Shown one piece after another: positions 15,057 through 23,022 of a stretch of 23,022 nt of DNA; within the stretch, counting starts at the first letter, position 1; each line of letters starts with the position of its first letter. This stretch comes from Ga0077560 sp046330435. Lineage in GTDB: Bacteria; Actinomycetota; Thermoleophilia; Miltoncostaeales; Miltoncostaeaceae. The notes under the pieces are model-generated. The model was not told the DNA's origin and searched no databases. It saw nothing but the letters and a program-made list of their open reading frames with translations. The stretch lies in contig JAXLST010000028.1 of NCBI GenBank assembly GCA_046330435.1, positions 1 to 23,022 of the forward strand, in the 5' to 3' direction. The translations under genes and the position numbers were made by a program.

Positions 15057-16772
15057 ATGGGACTTCTCACTCGCTTTCGCGTGGGCACGAGGCTCGCGCT
15101 CGTCACCGGCGGCATCCTGCTGCTGTTCGCCGTCGCCGTCGGCCTGGCCGTCGTCGAGGCGCGCAACGCGGACCGCAAGGTCGCGGAGGCCAGGGAACTG
15201 CGGGCGTGGTCCGCCAAGGCCTCGGCGTACGTGGACTCGCAGCAGCTGCAGCGCGCGCTCCAGGCGGAGTTCGCGGTGACGACGGACCCCGCCCTCATGG
15301 AGGAGTTCGACGCGTCCGCGACGACGGCGTTCGGACTCGCCGACCAGATCGTCGCCCGGTTCCCCGACGACGCGGAGATCCGCGACGCCGTGCGCAGGGC
15401 GAAGGAGCTCGACAGCGTCCACGATCCGCTGGTCGGTGACCGGATCGTCCCCGCGGCCCGCCGCGGCGACCTCGCGACCGTGCGGCGCCTGCTCCCCCAG
15501 GCCTCCGACATCGTCCAGCAGTTCATCGTCCAGGCCCAGCGGGTGTCGGCCGCCGTCGACCGCGCCGAGCGGGCGGCGCAGGACGACGTGCAGGCGTCCG
15601 TGGCGAAGGTCCGGACGGTCCTTGTGGCCCTTGGCCTGCTGGCGTTGACGCTCGGCGTCGCGCTCTCGGTGTTGCTCGCCCGCTCGATCGTGCGCCCGCT
15701 CCGCCGGCTGCGCGACGCGGTGCTGCACGTCGGCGGGACCGGGGACCTGTCGGTCCGTGCCGACGCCGCCGGCTCGGACGAGATCGCCGAGGTCGGGACC
15801 GCACTCAACCGAATGCTCGGCGAGTTCGAGCGCATCATCTCGGGCGTCACCGCCCAGGCGCGGGTGCTCGCCGCCTCCGCCGAGGAGATGCGCGGGGCCG
15901 CGGACCAGGCGGGCCTGGCGGTGGGGGAGATCGCCACCACCATCGAGTCCGTCGCGACCGGTGCGTCGGATCAGGCCGAGACCGCCCAGCGCGTCGCGGA
16001 CATCGTCACCGGCATCGCCGGGGGCGTGGGCGAGGTCGCGGAGCGCGGCCGGGCCGCCGCCGAGGCCGCGGACGCGGCCGACGGCACCGCCGCCGACGGC
16101 GTCCGGACCCTGGGCGAGGCGGCGGACGCGATGGCCGAGATCCAGCGGTCCGTCGCGGCCGCCGGTGAGGTCGTGCACGCCCTTGGCCACAAGAGCGACC
16201 AGATCGGGGAGATCGTCTCCACGATCGGCGAGATCTCCGCCCAGACGAACCTCCTCGCCCTCAACGCGGCGATCGAGGCGGCCCGGGCGGGGGAGCAGGG
16301 CCGCGGCTTCGCGGTCGTCGCCGACGAGGTCCGCAAGCTCGCGGAGGAGTCCCAGGCGGCGGCGATGTCCATCGCCGACATCGTGCGCGACATCCAGGAG
16401 GAGTCCGTGCGGGCCGTCGCCGCCATGGACGCCGGCCGCGGCGCCGTCGACTCCGGCTCGGAGCGCATGCGGGCCGCCGCCGACGCCTTCGGGGCGATCC
16501 GCGATCAGGTCGCGAACGTGACCGGCGAGGTCACCCGCGTCGCGGGAGCAGCGGACGGCCTGCGTGAGGACAGCGCCCACGCGCAGGACGGGATGTCGTC
16601 GGTGGCATCGGTGTCGGAGGAGAATGCCGCCGCCGCCCAGGAGGTCGCGGCGTCGTCGCAGCAGTCCTCCGCGTCGGTCGAACTGGTCACGGAGGCCTCG
16701 GCCGCCGTCGCCGAGGCGGCGGACGCCCTGGGCCGGATGGTCGACGGGTTCACGGTCTCCGGGGCCGCATAG
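15057..16772 (+). CDS. Methyl-accepting chemotaxis protein, helical-bundle sensor (diverged paralogue)
   Basis: 571 aa. ATG at 15057 with AAGGAG at 15045-15050. Layout: short basic start MGLLTRFRVGTR; TM1 about 13-34; helical extracytoplasmic sensor about 35-187 (WSAKASAYVDSQQLQRALQA, DSVHDPLVGDRIVPAARRGD); TM2 about 188-210 (VALGLLALTLGVALSVLLA); HAMP about 213-265 (RPLRRLRDAVLHVGGTGDLS); signalling tip near residue 396 (AQTNLLALNAAIEAARAGEQ). After the tip the sequence DEVRKLAEESQAAAMSIADI and IQEESVRAVAAM matches the CZB pseudogene more closely than copies A and B, so the four receptors fall into two subfamilies. It ends ...MVDGFTVSGAA without a CheR-binding pentapeptide. The ligand is unknown. 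Confidence 0.92.
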   Translation: MGLLTRFRVGTRLALVTGGILLLFAVAVGLAVVEARNADRKVAEARELRAWSAKASAYVDSQQLQRALQAEFAVTTDPALMEEFDASATTAFGLADQIVARFPDDAEIRDAVRRAKELDSVHDPLVGDRIVPAARRGDLATVRRLLPQASDIVQQFIVQAQRVSAAVDRAERAAQDDVQASVAKVRTVLVALGLLALTLGVALSVLLARSIVRPLRRLRDAVLHVGGTGDLSVRADAAGSDEIAEVGTALNRMLGEFERIISGVTAQARVLAASAEEMRGAADQAGLAVGEIATTIESVATGASDQAETAQRVADIVTGIAGGVGEVAERGRAAAEAADAADGTAADGVRTLGEAADAMAEIQRSVAAAGEVVHALGHKSDQIGEIVSTIGEISAQTNLLALNAAIEAARAGEQGRGFAVVADEVRKLAEESQAAAMSIADIVRDIQEESVRAVAAMDAGRGAVDSGSERMRAAADAFGAIRDQVANVTGEVTRVAGAADGLREDSAHAQDGMSSVASVSEENAAAAQEVAASSQQSSASVELVTEASAAVAEAADALGRMVDGFTVSGAA

Positions 16773-16824
16773 CGGGCGGAGACGGTGGAGCGGGGCCGGT
16801 CCGTGGGGCCCCGACCGCGCGGTG

Positions 16825-16861
16825 CATCGGGCCGTCCGGCGTCACGCCGGGCGGCCCGGTG
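16825..16861 (+). terminator. Terminator hairpin after the fourth MCP
   Basis: A 17-bp stem, CATCGGGCCGTCCGGCG at 16825-16841 against CGCCGGGCGGCCCGGTG at 16845-16861, has two T-G pairs and a 3-base loop. It separates the receptor cluster from the leuA promoter. Confidence 0.65.
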
Positions 16862-16891
16862 CCGTTCATGGCCCCGCACCGGGCGGTTGTG

Positions 16892-16897
16892 TATCCT
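16892..16897 (+). promoter_or_regulatory. Candidate -10 box of the leuA-leuC-leuD operon
   Basis: TATCCT lies seven bases before the ATG of the leader peptide at 16905, so the transcript probably begins at that ATG. The sequence upstream gives no convincing -35 hexamer. Confidence 0.5.
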
Positions 16898-16904
16898 CCG
16901 CCGC

Positions 16905-16976
16905 ATGTCGACGGCCGCCCGCAGCTCACACGTCCTGCGCGGCCTCCTCGCGGGTCTTCTGCTCCTCCCCCGGTAG
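16905..16976 (+). CDS. Leucine-rich leader peptide of the leuACD operon
   Basis: 23 codons plus stop. The peptide begins MSTAARSSH and ends VLRGLLAGLLLLPR, with seven Leu in the last 13 residues, four of them consecutive (CTT CTG CTC CTC). It starts at a probable leaderless ATG and stops 83 bases before leuA. Leucine-rich leader peptides upstream of leuA are an established attenuation device, including in Actinobacteria. Ribosome stalling on the Leu codons when charged Leu-tRNA is scarce would alter folding of the RNA just downstream. The stop codon lies inside a small TCCCCC/GGGGGA hairpin. The peptide itself probably has no other function. Confidence 0.72.
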   Translation: MSTAARSSHVLRGLLAGLLLLPR

Positions 16977-16998
16977 GGGGATCGAGTCGACACCGCAC

Positions 16999-17045
16999 GC
17001 CCGGGTCGTCCGGGCACCGAAACCGAAGCCCGAGTCCGAGACCCG
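16999..17045 (+). promoter_or_regulatory. Attenuator with mutually exclusive hairpins before leuA
   Basis: Two alternative folds compete. Hairpin A pairs GCCCGG (16999-17004) with CCGGGC (17010-17015) around GTCGT. Structure B pairs CGGGTC (17002-17007) with GACCCG (17040-17045) and CGGGC (17011-17015) with GCCCG (17028-17032). A and B use overlapping bases and cannot coexist. B ends exactly where the leuA ribosome binding site (GAGGGAGG, 17045-17052) begins, so it could affect translation initiation as well as termination. There is no T-tract. Folding was done by eye. Confidence 0.45.
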
Positions 17046-17059
17046 AGGGAGGTCGAGAC

Positions 17060-18637
<1,578 letters not shown>

Positions 18638-18644
18638 GCTGAGC

Positions 18645-20048
18645 ATGGGGAAGACGCTGTTCGAGAAGGTCTGGGAGGCGCACGAGGTGCGCCCCGGGCT
18701 GCTCTACATCGACCTGCACCTGGTGCACGAGGTCACCTCGCCGCAGGCCTTCGACGGCCTGCGCCTGGCGGGCCGGAAGGTCCGGAGGCCGGACCGCACG
18801 ATGGCGACGGTGGACCACAACGTGCCGACGATCGGCCGTGACCAGGAGATCGCGGACCCGCTGTCGCGGGCCCAGATCGAGGCGCTGGAGCGCAACTGCG
18901 CCGAGTTCGGCGTGCCGCTGTTCTCCATCCGCTCCCCGCGGCAGGGCATCGTCCACGTGATCGGGCCGGAGCTGGGCCTCACCCAGCCGGGCATGACGAT
19001 CGTGTGCGGCGACTCACACACCTCCACGCACGGCGCGTTCGGCGCGCTGGCGTTCGGCATCGGCACCTCCGAGGTCGAGCACGTGCTGGCCACCCAGACG
19101 CTCCCGCAGTCCCGCGGCCGCACGATGCGCGTGCGCATCGAGGGCACGCCGGGCCTGGGGGTCGGCGCCAAGGACCTCATCCTGGGCACCATCGGCCAGC
19201 TGGGCGTCTCGGGCGCCCAGGGCTACGTGGTCGAGTACGCCGGCTCGGCGATCCGCGCGCTCTCCATGGAGGGCCGCATGACCGTCTGCAACATGTCGAT
19301 CGAGTGGGGCGCCCGCGCCGGCATGATCGCGCCGGACGAGACCACCTTCCGCTACGTGGAGGGCCGCGCGGCCGCCCCGGCGGACTGGGACGCGGCGGTG
19401 GAGCGCTGGAGCGCCCTGCCGAGCGACCCGGACGCCGTGTTCGACCGCGAGGAGGTCGTGGACGCCGCCTCCCTGGCGCCGCAGGTCACCTGGGGCACGA
19501 ACCCCGGGCAGGTCGCGCCCATCACGGGCCGCGTGCCCACGCCGGAGGCGTACGACGACCCCGTCGAGCGCGAGGCCACCCGCCGGGCGCTGGAGTACAT
19601 GGGGCTGCAGGGCGGCGAGGCGCTCGAGGACATCGCGGTGGACACCGTGTTCCTCGGCTCCTGCACGAACGGCCGCATCGAGGACCTCCGCACCGCCGCC
19701 GGGATCATCCGCGGCCGGCGCGTCGCCGACGGCGTCCGCGCCATGGTCGTGCCGGGGTCGATGCAGGTGAAGGCCCGGGCCGAGGAGGAGGGCCTGGACC
19801 GCGTGTTCACCGACGCCGGCTTCGAGTGGCGCGACGCCGGCTGCTCGATGTGCCTGGGCATGAACCCGGACATCCTGGAGCCGGGCGAGCGGTGCGCCTC
19901 CACCAGCAACCGCAACTTCGAGGGCCGCCAGGGCAAGGGCGGGCGCACGCACCTGGTGTCGCCGGCCATGGCCGCGGCGGCCGCCATCACCGGACACCTG
20001 GTCGACGTGCGCAGCCTGGACGTCGAGCTCGTCGGCGCGGAGGGCTGA
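18645..20048 (+). CDS. leuC: 3-isopropylmalate dehydratase large subunit
   Basis: 467 aa with the ATG at 18645, giving the conserved start MGKTLFEKVWEAHEV. An in-frame GTG at 18609 would add 12 residues and overlap leuA. The ATG version matches the usual length of about 466 aa, and GGAGGGG lies 12 bases upstream, so the start is likely but not certain. An aconitase-family enzyme, it isomerises 2- to 3-isopropylmalate with LeuD. The [4Fe-4S] ligands are C340 (GSCTNGR), C400 and C403 (CSMCLGMNPD), with spacing as in E. coli LeuC. Other signatures are VDHNVPT, CGDSHTSTHGAFGALAFGIG, and SNRNFEGRQGKGGRTHLVSP. The gene is translationally close to leuA (7 bp after its stop) and leuD (2 bp). Confidence 0.94.
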   Translation: MGKTLFEKVWEAHEVRPGLLYIDLHLVHEVTSPQAFDGLRLAGRKVRRPDRTMATVDHNVPTIGRDQEIADPLSRAQIEALERNCAEFGVPLFSIRSPRQGIVHVIGPELGLTQPGMTIVCGDSHTSTHGAFGALAFGIGTSEVEHVLATQTLPQSRGRTMRVRIEGTPGLGVGAKDLILGTIGQLGVSGAQGYVVEYAGSAIRALSMEGRMTVCNMSIEWGARAGMIAPDETTFRYVEGRAAAPADWDAAVERWSALPSDPDAVFDREEVVDAASLAPQVTWGTNPGQVAPITGRVPTPEAYDDPVEREATRRALEYMGLQGGEALEDIAVDTVFLGSCTNGRIEDLRTAAGIIRGRRVADGVRAMVVPGSMQVKARAEEEGLDRVFTDAGFEWRDAGCSMCLGMNPDILEPGERCASTSNRNFEGRQGKGGRTHLVSPAMAAAAAITGHLVDVRSLDVELVGAEG

Positions 20049-20050
20049 TC

Positions 20051-20650
20051 ATGCAGGCGTTCACCTCGGTCACCGGCATCGGCGTCCCCCTGGACCGCGC
20101 CGACGTCGACACGGACCAGATCATCCCCAAGCAGTTCCTCAAGCGCATCGAGCGCACCGGGTTCGGCGAGTTCCTGTTCTTCGACTGGCGCAACGAGCCG
20201 GGCTTCGTGCTGGACCAGCCCGAGTACCGGGGCGCCGAGATCCTCGTCACGGAGCGGAACTTCGGGTGCGGCAGCTCCCGCGAGCACGCCCCGTGGGCGC
20301 TGGAGGACTTCGGGTTCCGGGCGGTCGTCGCGCCGAGCTTCGCGGACATCTTCCGCAGCAACTGCACGAAGATCGGCCTCCTGCCCGTGGTGCTGCCGGC
20401 CGAGCAGGTGCGGGCGATCATCGACCAGCTCACCGCCGCCCCCGGCGCGAAGCTCACGGTGTCGCTGCAGGACCTGGCGGTCACCGCCCCCGACGGCCAG
20501 CGCTTCCCGTTCTCGATCGAGGAGGACATCCGGGAGCGCCTGCTCAACGGCTGGGACGACATCTCCCTGACGCTCGCGAACGAGGACGACATCTCCTCGT
20601 ACGAGCGCGACCGGGAGCGGACGGGCCCCGTCACCACGCAGTTCGCCTGA
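20051..20650 (+). CDS. leuD: 3-isopropylmalate dehydratase small subunit
   Basis: 199 aa, the normal size (about 200). It is the swivel domain that completes the LeuCD active site. It shows VPLDRADVDTDQIIPKQFLK at the start, NFGCGSSREHAPWAL (the substrate-contacting loop) near residues 74-88, then FRAVVAPSFADIFRSNC and NGLLPV-like KIGLLPVVLP. The ATG at 20051 is two bases after the leuC stop, so translation is probably coupled. The C-terminal FSIEEDIRERLLNGWDDISL is typical of bacterial LeuD. It is the last gene before a strong hairpin. Confidence 0.95.
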   Translation: MQAFTSVTGIGVPLDRADVDTDQIIPKQFLKRIERTGFGEFLFFDWRNEPGFVLDQPEYRGAEILVTERNFGCGSSREHAPWALEDFGFRAVVAPSFADIFRSNCTKIGLLPVVLPAEQVRAIIDQLTAAPGAKLTVSLQDLAVTAPDGQRFPFSIEEDIRERLLNGWDDISLTLANEDDISSYERDRERTGPVTTQFA

Positions 20651-20655
20651 CGCCG

Positions 20656-20698
20656 CCGCGCGCACGGGCCCCGCGGACGACGCGGGGCTCACGCGCGG
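20656..20698 (+). terminator. Terminator of the leuACD operon
   Basis: Nested stem: outer CCGCGCG (20656-20662) with CGCGCGG (20692-20698), inner GCCCCGCG (20668-20675) with CGCGGGGC (20681-20688) around GACGA. It begins six bases after the leuD stop. There is no T-tract. Confidence 0.65.
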
Positions 20699-20745
20699 TG
20701 ACGTAGGCCGTTGAGCGCCGTCAAGGGCATGCCGATGCCACGCCC

Positions 20746-21279
20746 ATGACGCTCTCGATCCGGCACAGCGAACCGACCGACGCCGCGCGCGGGGTCCCGT
20801 GGGGGCCGTTCGCGGTGCTCACCGGGGCGCTGCTCACCCTCGCGGGGCTGTGGGCCCCGTGGTACCGCCTGGACCTGCCCGACGGCTTCTTCGGCGGCGT
20901 CGCCCGCCAGGTGGTGCCCGCCGACGGGTCGGCCGGATCCGCGTTCTTCCAGATGTTCGCCACGCAGATCGACACGCTGGAGCGCGAGGGGCGCCTGCAG
21001 GTCGACGCGTGGGACGTGTTCCGGTACGTCGACACGGGGATCGCCGCGGTCGCGGTGCTGGCCGTCGTCGCGTTGCTGCTCACCCACACCGGCCACCTCA
21101 CCCGGTTCCCGTCCGACGCGGTGTCGCTGGGCGGCATCCTCGCCGCGGGCGTCGTGATCTTCCGGATCGTGAACCCGCCGGGCCCCGCCGGGATCCTGCA
21201 CGTGATGCTTGGCGCGTGGCTGTGCCTGGCCGGCGTGGCCCTCATGGTGGTCGGCTCGCGTCTCGCCTTCCGCCCCTGA
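20746..21279 (+). CDS. Hypothetical membrane protein with four transmembrane segments
   Basis: 177 aa, family not recognised. Hydrophobic segments are at about 20-40 (WGPFAVLTGALLTLAGLWAP), 97-114 (GIAAVAVLAVVALLLTHT), 126-143 (SLGGILAAGVVIFRIVN) and 150-172 (LHVMLGAWLCLAGVALMVV). A polar loop of about 50 residues lies between the first and second segments (SGSAFFQMF-like region and DTLEREGRLQVDAWDVFRYV). The ATG at 20746 has no good ribosome binding site, so the start is uncertain. There are no catalytic motifs. It lies between leuD and the RidA gene, but nothing links it functionally to leucine synthesis. Confidence 0.72.
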   Translation: MTLSIRHSEPTDAARGVPWGPFAVLTGALLTLAGLWAPWYRLDLPDGFFGGVARQVVPADGSAGSAFFQMFATQIDTLEREGRLQVDAWDVFRYVDTGIAAVAVLAVVALLLTHTGHLTRFPSDAVSLGGILAAGVVIFRIVNPPGPAGILHVMLGAWLCLAGVALMVVGSRLAFRP

Positions 21280-21285
21280 CGGGGG

Positions 21286-21291
21286 TAGGGT
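21286..21291 (+). promoter_or_regulatory. Candidate -10 box upstream of the RidA gene
   Basis: TAGGGT, eight bases before an ATG at 21300. The spacing matches the other probable leaderless starts in this window. No -35 is seen. Confidence 0.3.
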
Positions 21292-21299
21292 GGCGCGCG

Positions 21300-21389
21300 A
21301 TGCGTTCCGCCGCCGACACCAGCTGGTCCTGGCCGCCCTCACGGGCGGCGCGTCCCGGGGTGTCCGCCGCGGTGGGTCCGCGGACCTGA
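21300..21389 (+). CDS. Possible leaderless small ORF (29 codons) before the RidA gene
   Basis: ATG at 21300 to TGA at 21387-21389 encodes 29 aa with TSWSWPPSR in the middle (two Trp). It follows a candidate -10 box at leaderless spacing and precedes a hairpin at 21402-21424. The arrangement recalls the leuA leader, but the downstream gene is not a tryptophan gene and the peptide may be a chance frame. Low confidence. Confidence 0.25.
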   Translation: MRSAADTSWSWPPSRAARPGVSAAVGPRT

Positions 21390-21401
21390 CCTGACACACC
21401 G

Positions 21402-21424
21402 GGGGCCGCCGAAACGGCGGTCCC
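21402..21424 (+). terminator. Hairpin between the small ORF and the RidA gene
   Basis: GGGGCCGCCG (21402-21411) pairs with CGGCGGTCCC (21415-21424), ten pairs with one G-T, around an AAA loop. It could terminate upstream transcription or act as an attenuator. It is 50 bases before the chosen RidA start. Confidence 0.45.
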
Positions 21425-21474
21425 GTCCCGTGCCCGCCGTTCCCCGGTCCCCGACGGACGAGGAGACACGGCGG

Positions 21475-21921
21475 ATGCGATCCCAGCCGACCGCCCACGC
21501 CGACATCGCGCGCACGGGGTCCGGCGGCCCCTGGGAGCCGGTGGTGGGGTACTGCCGGGCGGTGCGCGCCGGCGGCCTGGTGGTGGTGAGCGGCACCACC
21601 GCCGACGCCGGGGCGGACATGGCCGCGCAGGCGCGCAGCGCCATCGCCCGTGTCCTGGCGGCACTCCGGACGGCGGGCGCCGGGCCGGGCGACGTCATCC
21701 AGACGCGCCTGTTCGTCACGGACATCGGGGCGTGGGAGGCGGTCGCCGCCGCCCACCGGGAGGCGTTCGGCGACGCCCCGCCGGCCGCGACGATGGTGCA
21801 GGTCGCCGCCCTGATCGACCCGGCGCTGCTCATCGAGGTCGAGGCGATGGCGTGGGTGGGCCGCCGGGAGCCGGCCGCCGCGGCCGGGGACGGCTCCTGC
21901 GACTACGCCAGGGCGGCGTGA
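21475..21921 (+). CDS. RidA (YjgF/UK114) family protein lacking the usual catalytic arginine
   Basis: 148 aa with the ATG at 21475, which has AGGAG about ten bases upstream. A GTG at 21430 would add 15 residues before the fold. Family signatures: WEPVVGYCRAVRAGGLVVVS, GTTADAGADMAAQARSAIAR, DVIQTRLFVTDIGAWEAVAA and LLIEVEAMAWVG, where the conserved Glu is kept. The RidA motif PAR-(S/T)-x-V-(E/Q)-V reads PAATMVQV here, so the arginine that holds the substrate carboxylate (R105 in E. coli) is alanine. RidA proper hydrolyses enamines such as 2-aminoacrylate formed from serine and protects PLP enzymes of branched-chain synthesis. Without the Arg, this member may have another substrate or no imine-deaminase activity. 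It lies 53 bp upstream of leuB, among serine and branched-chain genes. Confidence 0.88.
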   Translation: MRSQPTAHADIARTGSGGPWEPVVGYCRAVRAGGLVVVSGTTADAGADMAAQARSAIARVLAALRTAGAGPGDVIQTRLFVTDIGAWEAVAAAHREAFGDAPPAATMVQVAALIDPALLIEVEAMAWVGRREPAAAAGDGSCDYARAA

Positions 21922-21930
21922 GCGGGCTGG

Positions 21931-21936
21931 TAGCGT
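21931..21936 (+). promoter_or_regulatory. Candidate -10 box of leuB
   Basis: TAGCGT lies in the 53-bp RidA-leuB gap. It would start transcription near 21943 and leave about 30 bases of leader that include the GGAGGG site at 21965-21970. No -35 is evident, and readthrough from the RidA gene is equally possible. Confidence 0.3.
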
Positions 21937-21974
21937 GCCGCCCGGCCGTTTGACGACATGACGCGGAGGGACCT

Positions 21975-23022
21975 GTGGGCGAGGTGACGGTGGTGGTGCT
22001 CCCCGGTGACGGCATCGGGCCGGAGGTGATCGCGCAGGCCCGCCGTGCGGTGGACGCCGTGGCGCCCTCCGCGGGGCTGTCCATCACGTGGCGTGAGGAG
22101 CTGATGGGCGGCTGCTCGATCGACGCCCACGGCACCGCCCTCACCGACGAGGTCCTCGCCGCGTGCTCCGCCGCGGACGCCGTCCTGCTCGGCGCCGTCG
22201 GCGGCCCCAAGTGGGACACCACCGACCCCGACAAGCCGCGTCCCGAGCAGGGCCTGCTGGGCCTGCGCGCCGGGATGGGCCTGTTCGCGAACCTCCGCCC
22301 GGTGAAGCCCCTGGAGGCGCTGTACGACGCCAGCCCGCTGCGGCGCGAGCGCATCGCCGGCACGGACCTGCTGGTCGTCCGCGAGCTCACCGGCGGCATC
22401 TACTTCGGCGAGCGCGGCCGCCAGCCGGACTCCGCGTTCGACACGTGCCTCTACACGCGGGAGGAGGTCGCCCGCGTCGCGGAGGTCGCCTTCCAGGCCG
22501 CCGCGGCCCGCCGCGGCAAGGTCACCTCCGTCGACAAGGCGAACGTGCTGGAGAGCAGCCGCCTGTGGCGGGAGGTCGTCAACGACGTCGCCGCCGGCCA
22601 CCCCGGCATCGAGCTGGAGCACATCCTGGTCGACAACGCCGCGATGCAGCTCGTGAGCCGCCCGTCGGACTTCGACGTGATCGTCACCGAGAACATGTTC
22701 GGCGACATCCTCAGCGACGAGGCCGCGATGATCACCGGCAGCATCGGGATGCTCCCGTCCGCGAGCCTCGGCGCCGGCACCGCCGGCCTGTACGAGCCCG
22801 TCCACGGCTCCGCCCCAGACATCGCCGGGAAGGGCTGGGCCAACCCCATGGCAACGGTGCTCTCCGCGGCCATGATGCTGCGCCACTCCTTCGGCGCCGA
22901 GGAGGCCGCCGCGAAGCTCGAGAACGCCGTCGAGACCGCCCTCGCGGAGGGCGCCCTGGGCCGCGACCTCGGGGGAACGATGGGCACCGACGAGATCGGG
23001 GATCGCCTCATCGCGTTGCTCT
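21975..23022 (+). CDS. leuB: 3-isopropylmalate dehydrogenase (3' end beyond the window)
   Basis: At least 349 codons from GTG with GGAGGG four bases upstream. The family is about 355-370 aa, so only the last residues are missing. It oxidises and decarboxylates 3-isopropylmalate to 2-ketoisocaproate with NAD+. Visible motifs are VVVLPGDGIGPEVI at the start, AVLLGAVGGPKWD, LLGLRAGMGLFANLRP (substrate-binding Arg residues), VVRELTGGIYFGER (Arg and Tyr), VTSVDKANVLESSRLWR (catalytic Lys), TENMFGDILSDEAAMITGSI (metal-binding Asp residues) and YEPVHGSAPDIAGKGWANPM (NAD loop). It is separated from leuACD by two unrelated genes and may have its own promoter. Confidence 0.95.
   Translation, partial: MGEVTVVVLPGDGIGPEVIAQARRAVDAVAPSAGLSITWREELMGGCSIDAHGTALTDEVLAACSAADAVLLGAVGGPKWDTTDPDKPRPEQGLLGLRAGMGLFANLRPVKPLEALYDASPLRRERIAGTDLLVVRELTGGIYFGERGRQPDSAFDTCLYTREEVARVAEVAFQAAAARRGKVTSVDKANVLESSRLWREVVNDVAAGHPGIELEHILVDNAAMQLVSRPSDFDVIVTENMFGDILSDEAAMITGSIGMLPSASLGAGTAGLYEPVHGSAPDIAGKGWANPMATVLSAAMMLRHSFGAEEAAAKLENAVETALAEGALGRDLGGTMGTDEIGDRLIALL

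Overview
The window is a very GC-rich bacterial chromosome segment with tight gene packing and frequent GTG starts. Several genes appear to begin directly at a TANNNT -10 box (leaderless). SerC is of the actinobacterial type and the secreted proteins resemble those common in Actinomycetota. I infer an actinobacterium, possibly of the Thermoleophilia lineage, but I see no rRNA or other marker that fixes the taxon.

Layout. (1) 1-4332 holds three exported proteins: a right-handed beta-helix protein on the minus strand that runs off the left edge, a tandem two-domain cupredoxin on the plus strand, and an Ig/PKD-type extracellular protein on the minus strand. A small unrecognised gene follows at 4401-4922. 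(2) 5009-9317 is a plus-strand amino-acid operon, ilvN-ilvC-serA-serC. It starts at a leaderless ilvN and ends at a hairpin after serC. ilvB is not adjacent. (3) 9426-16772 is a run of four chemoreceptor (MCP) genes with no other che genes. The first is a frameshifted pseudogene with a C-terminal CZB zinc-binding domain. The next two are tandem duplicates of 568 aa each, and the fourth is a more diverged receptor. Each is followed by a long GC-rich hairpin. (4) 16773-20650 is a leucine-controlled leuA-leuC-leuD operon. It is preceded by a leucine-rich 23-codon leader peptide and mutually exclusive RNA hairpins, that is, a probable attenuator. (5) 20746-23022 holds a small membrane protein, a RidA-family protein lacking the usual catalytic arginine, and leuB, which runs off the right edge.

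Together, ilvN, ilvC, leuA, leuC, leuD and leuB cover valine/isoleucine feedback control and reduction plus the whole leucine branch up to ketoisocaproate. serA and serC supply serine. The chemoreceptor cassette sits inside this biosynthetic block.

The most noteworthy items are the leuA leader/attenuator, the localised decay of one CZB receptor beside three intact paralogues, the homologous hairpins that separate the receptor genes, the recurrent leaderless-start pattern, and the RidA homologue without its key arginine. I see no CRISPR array, tRNA, rRNA, transposase or phage gene, and no clear novel defence or biosynthetic system.
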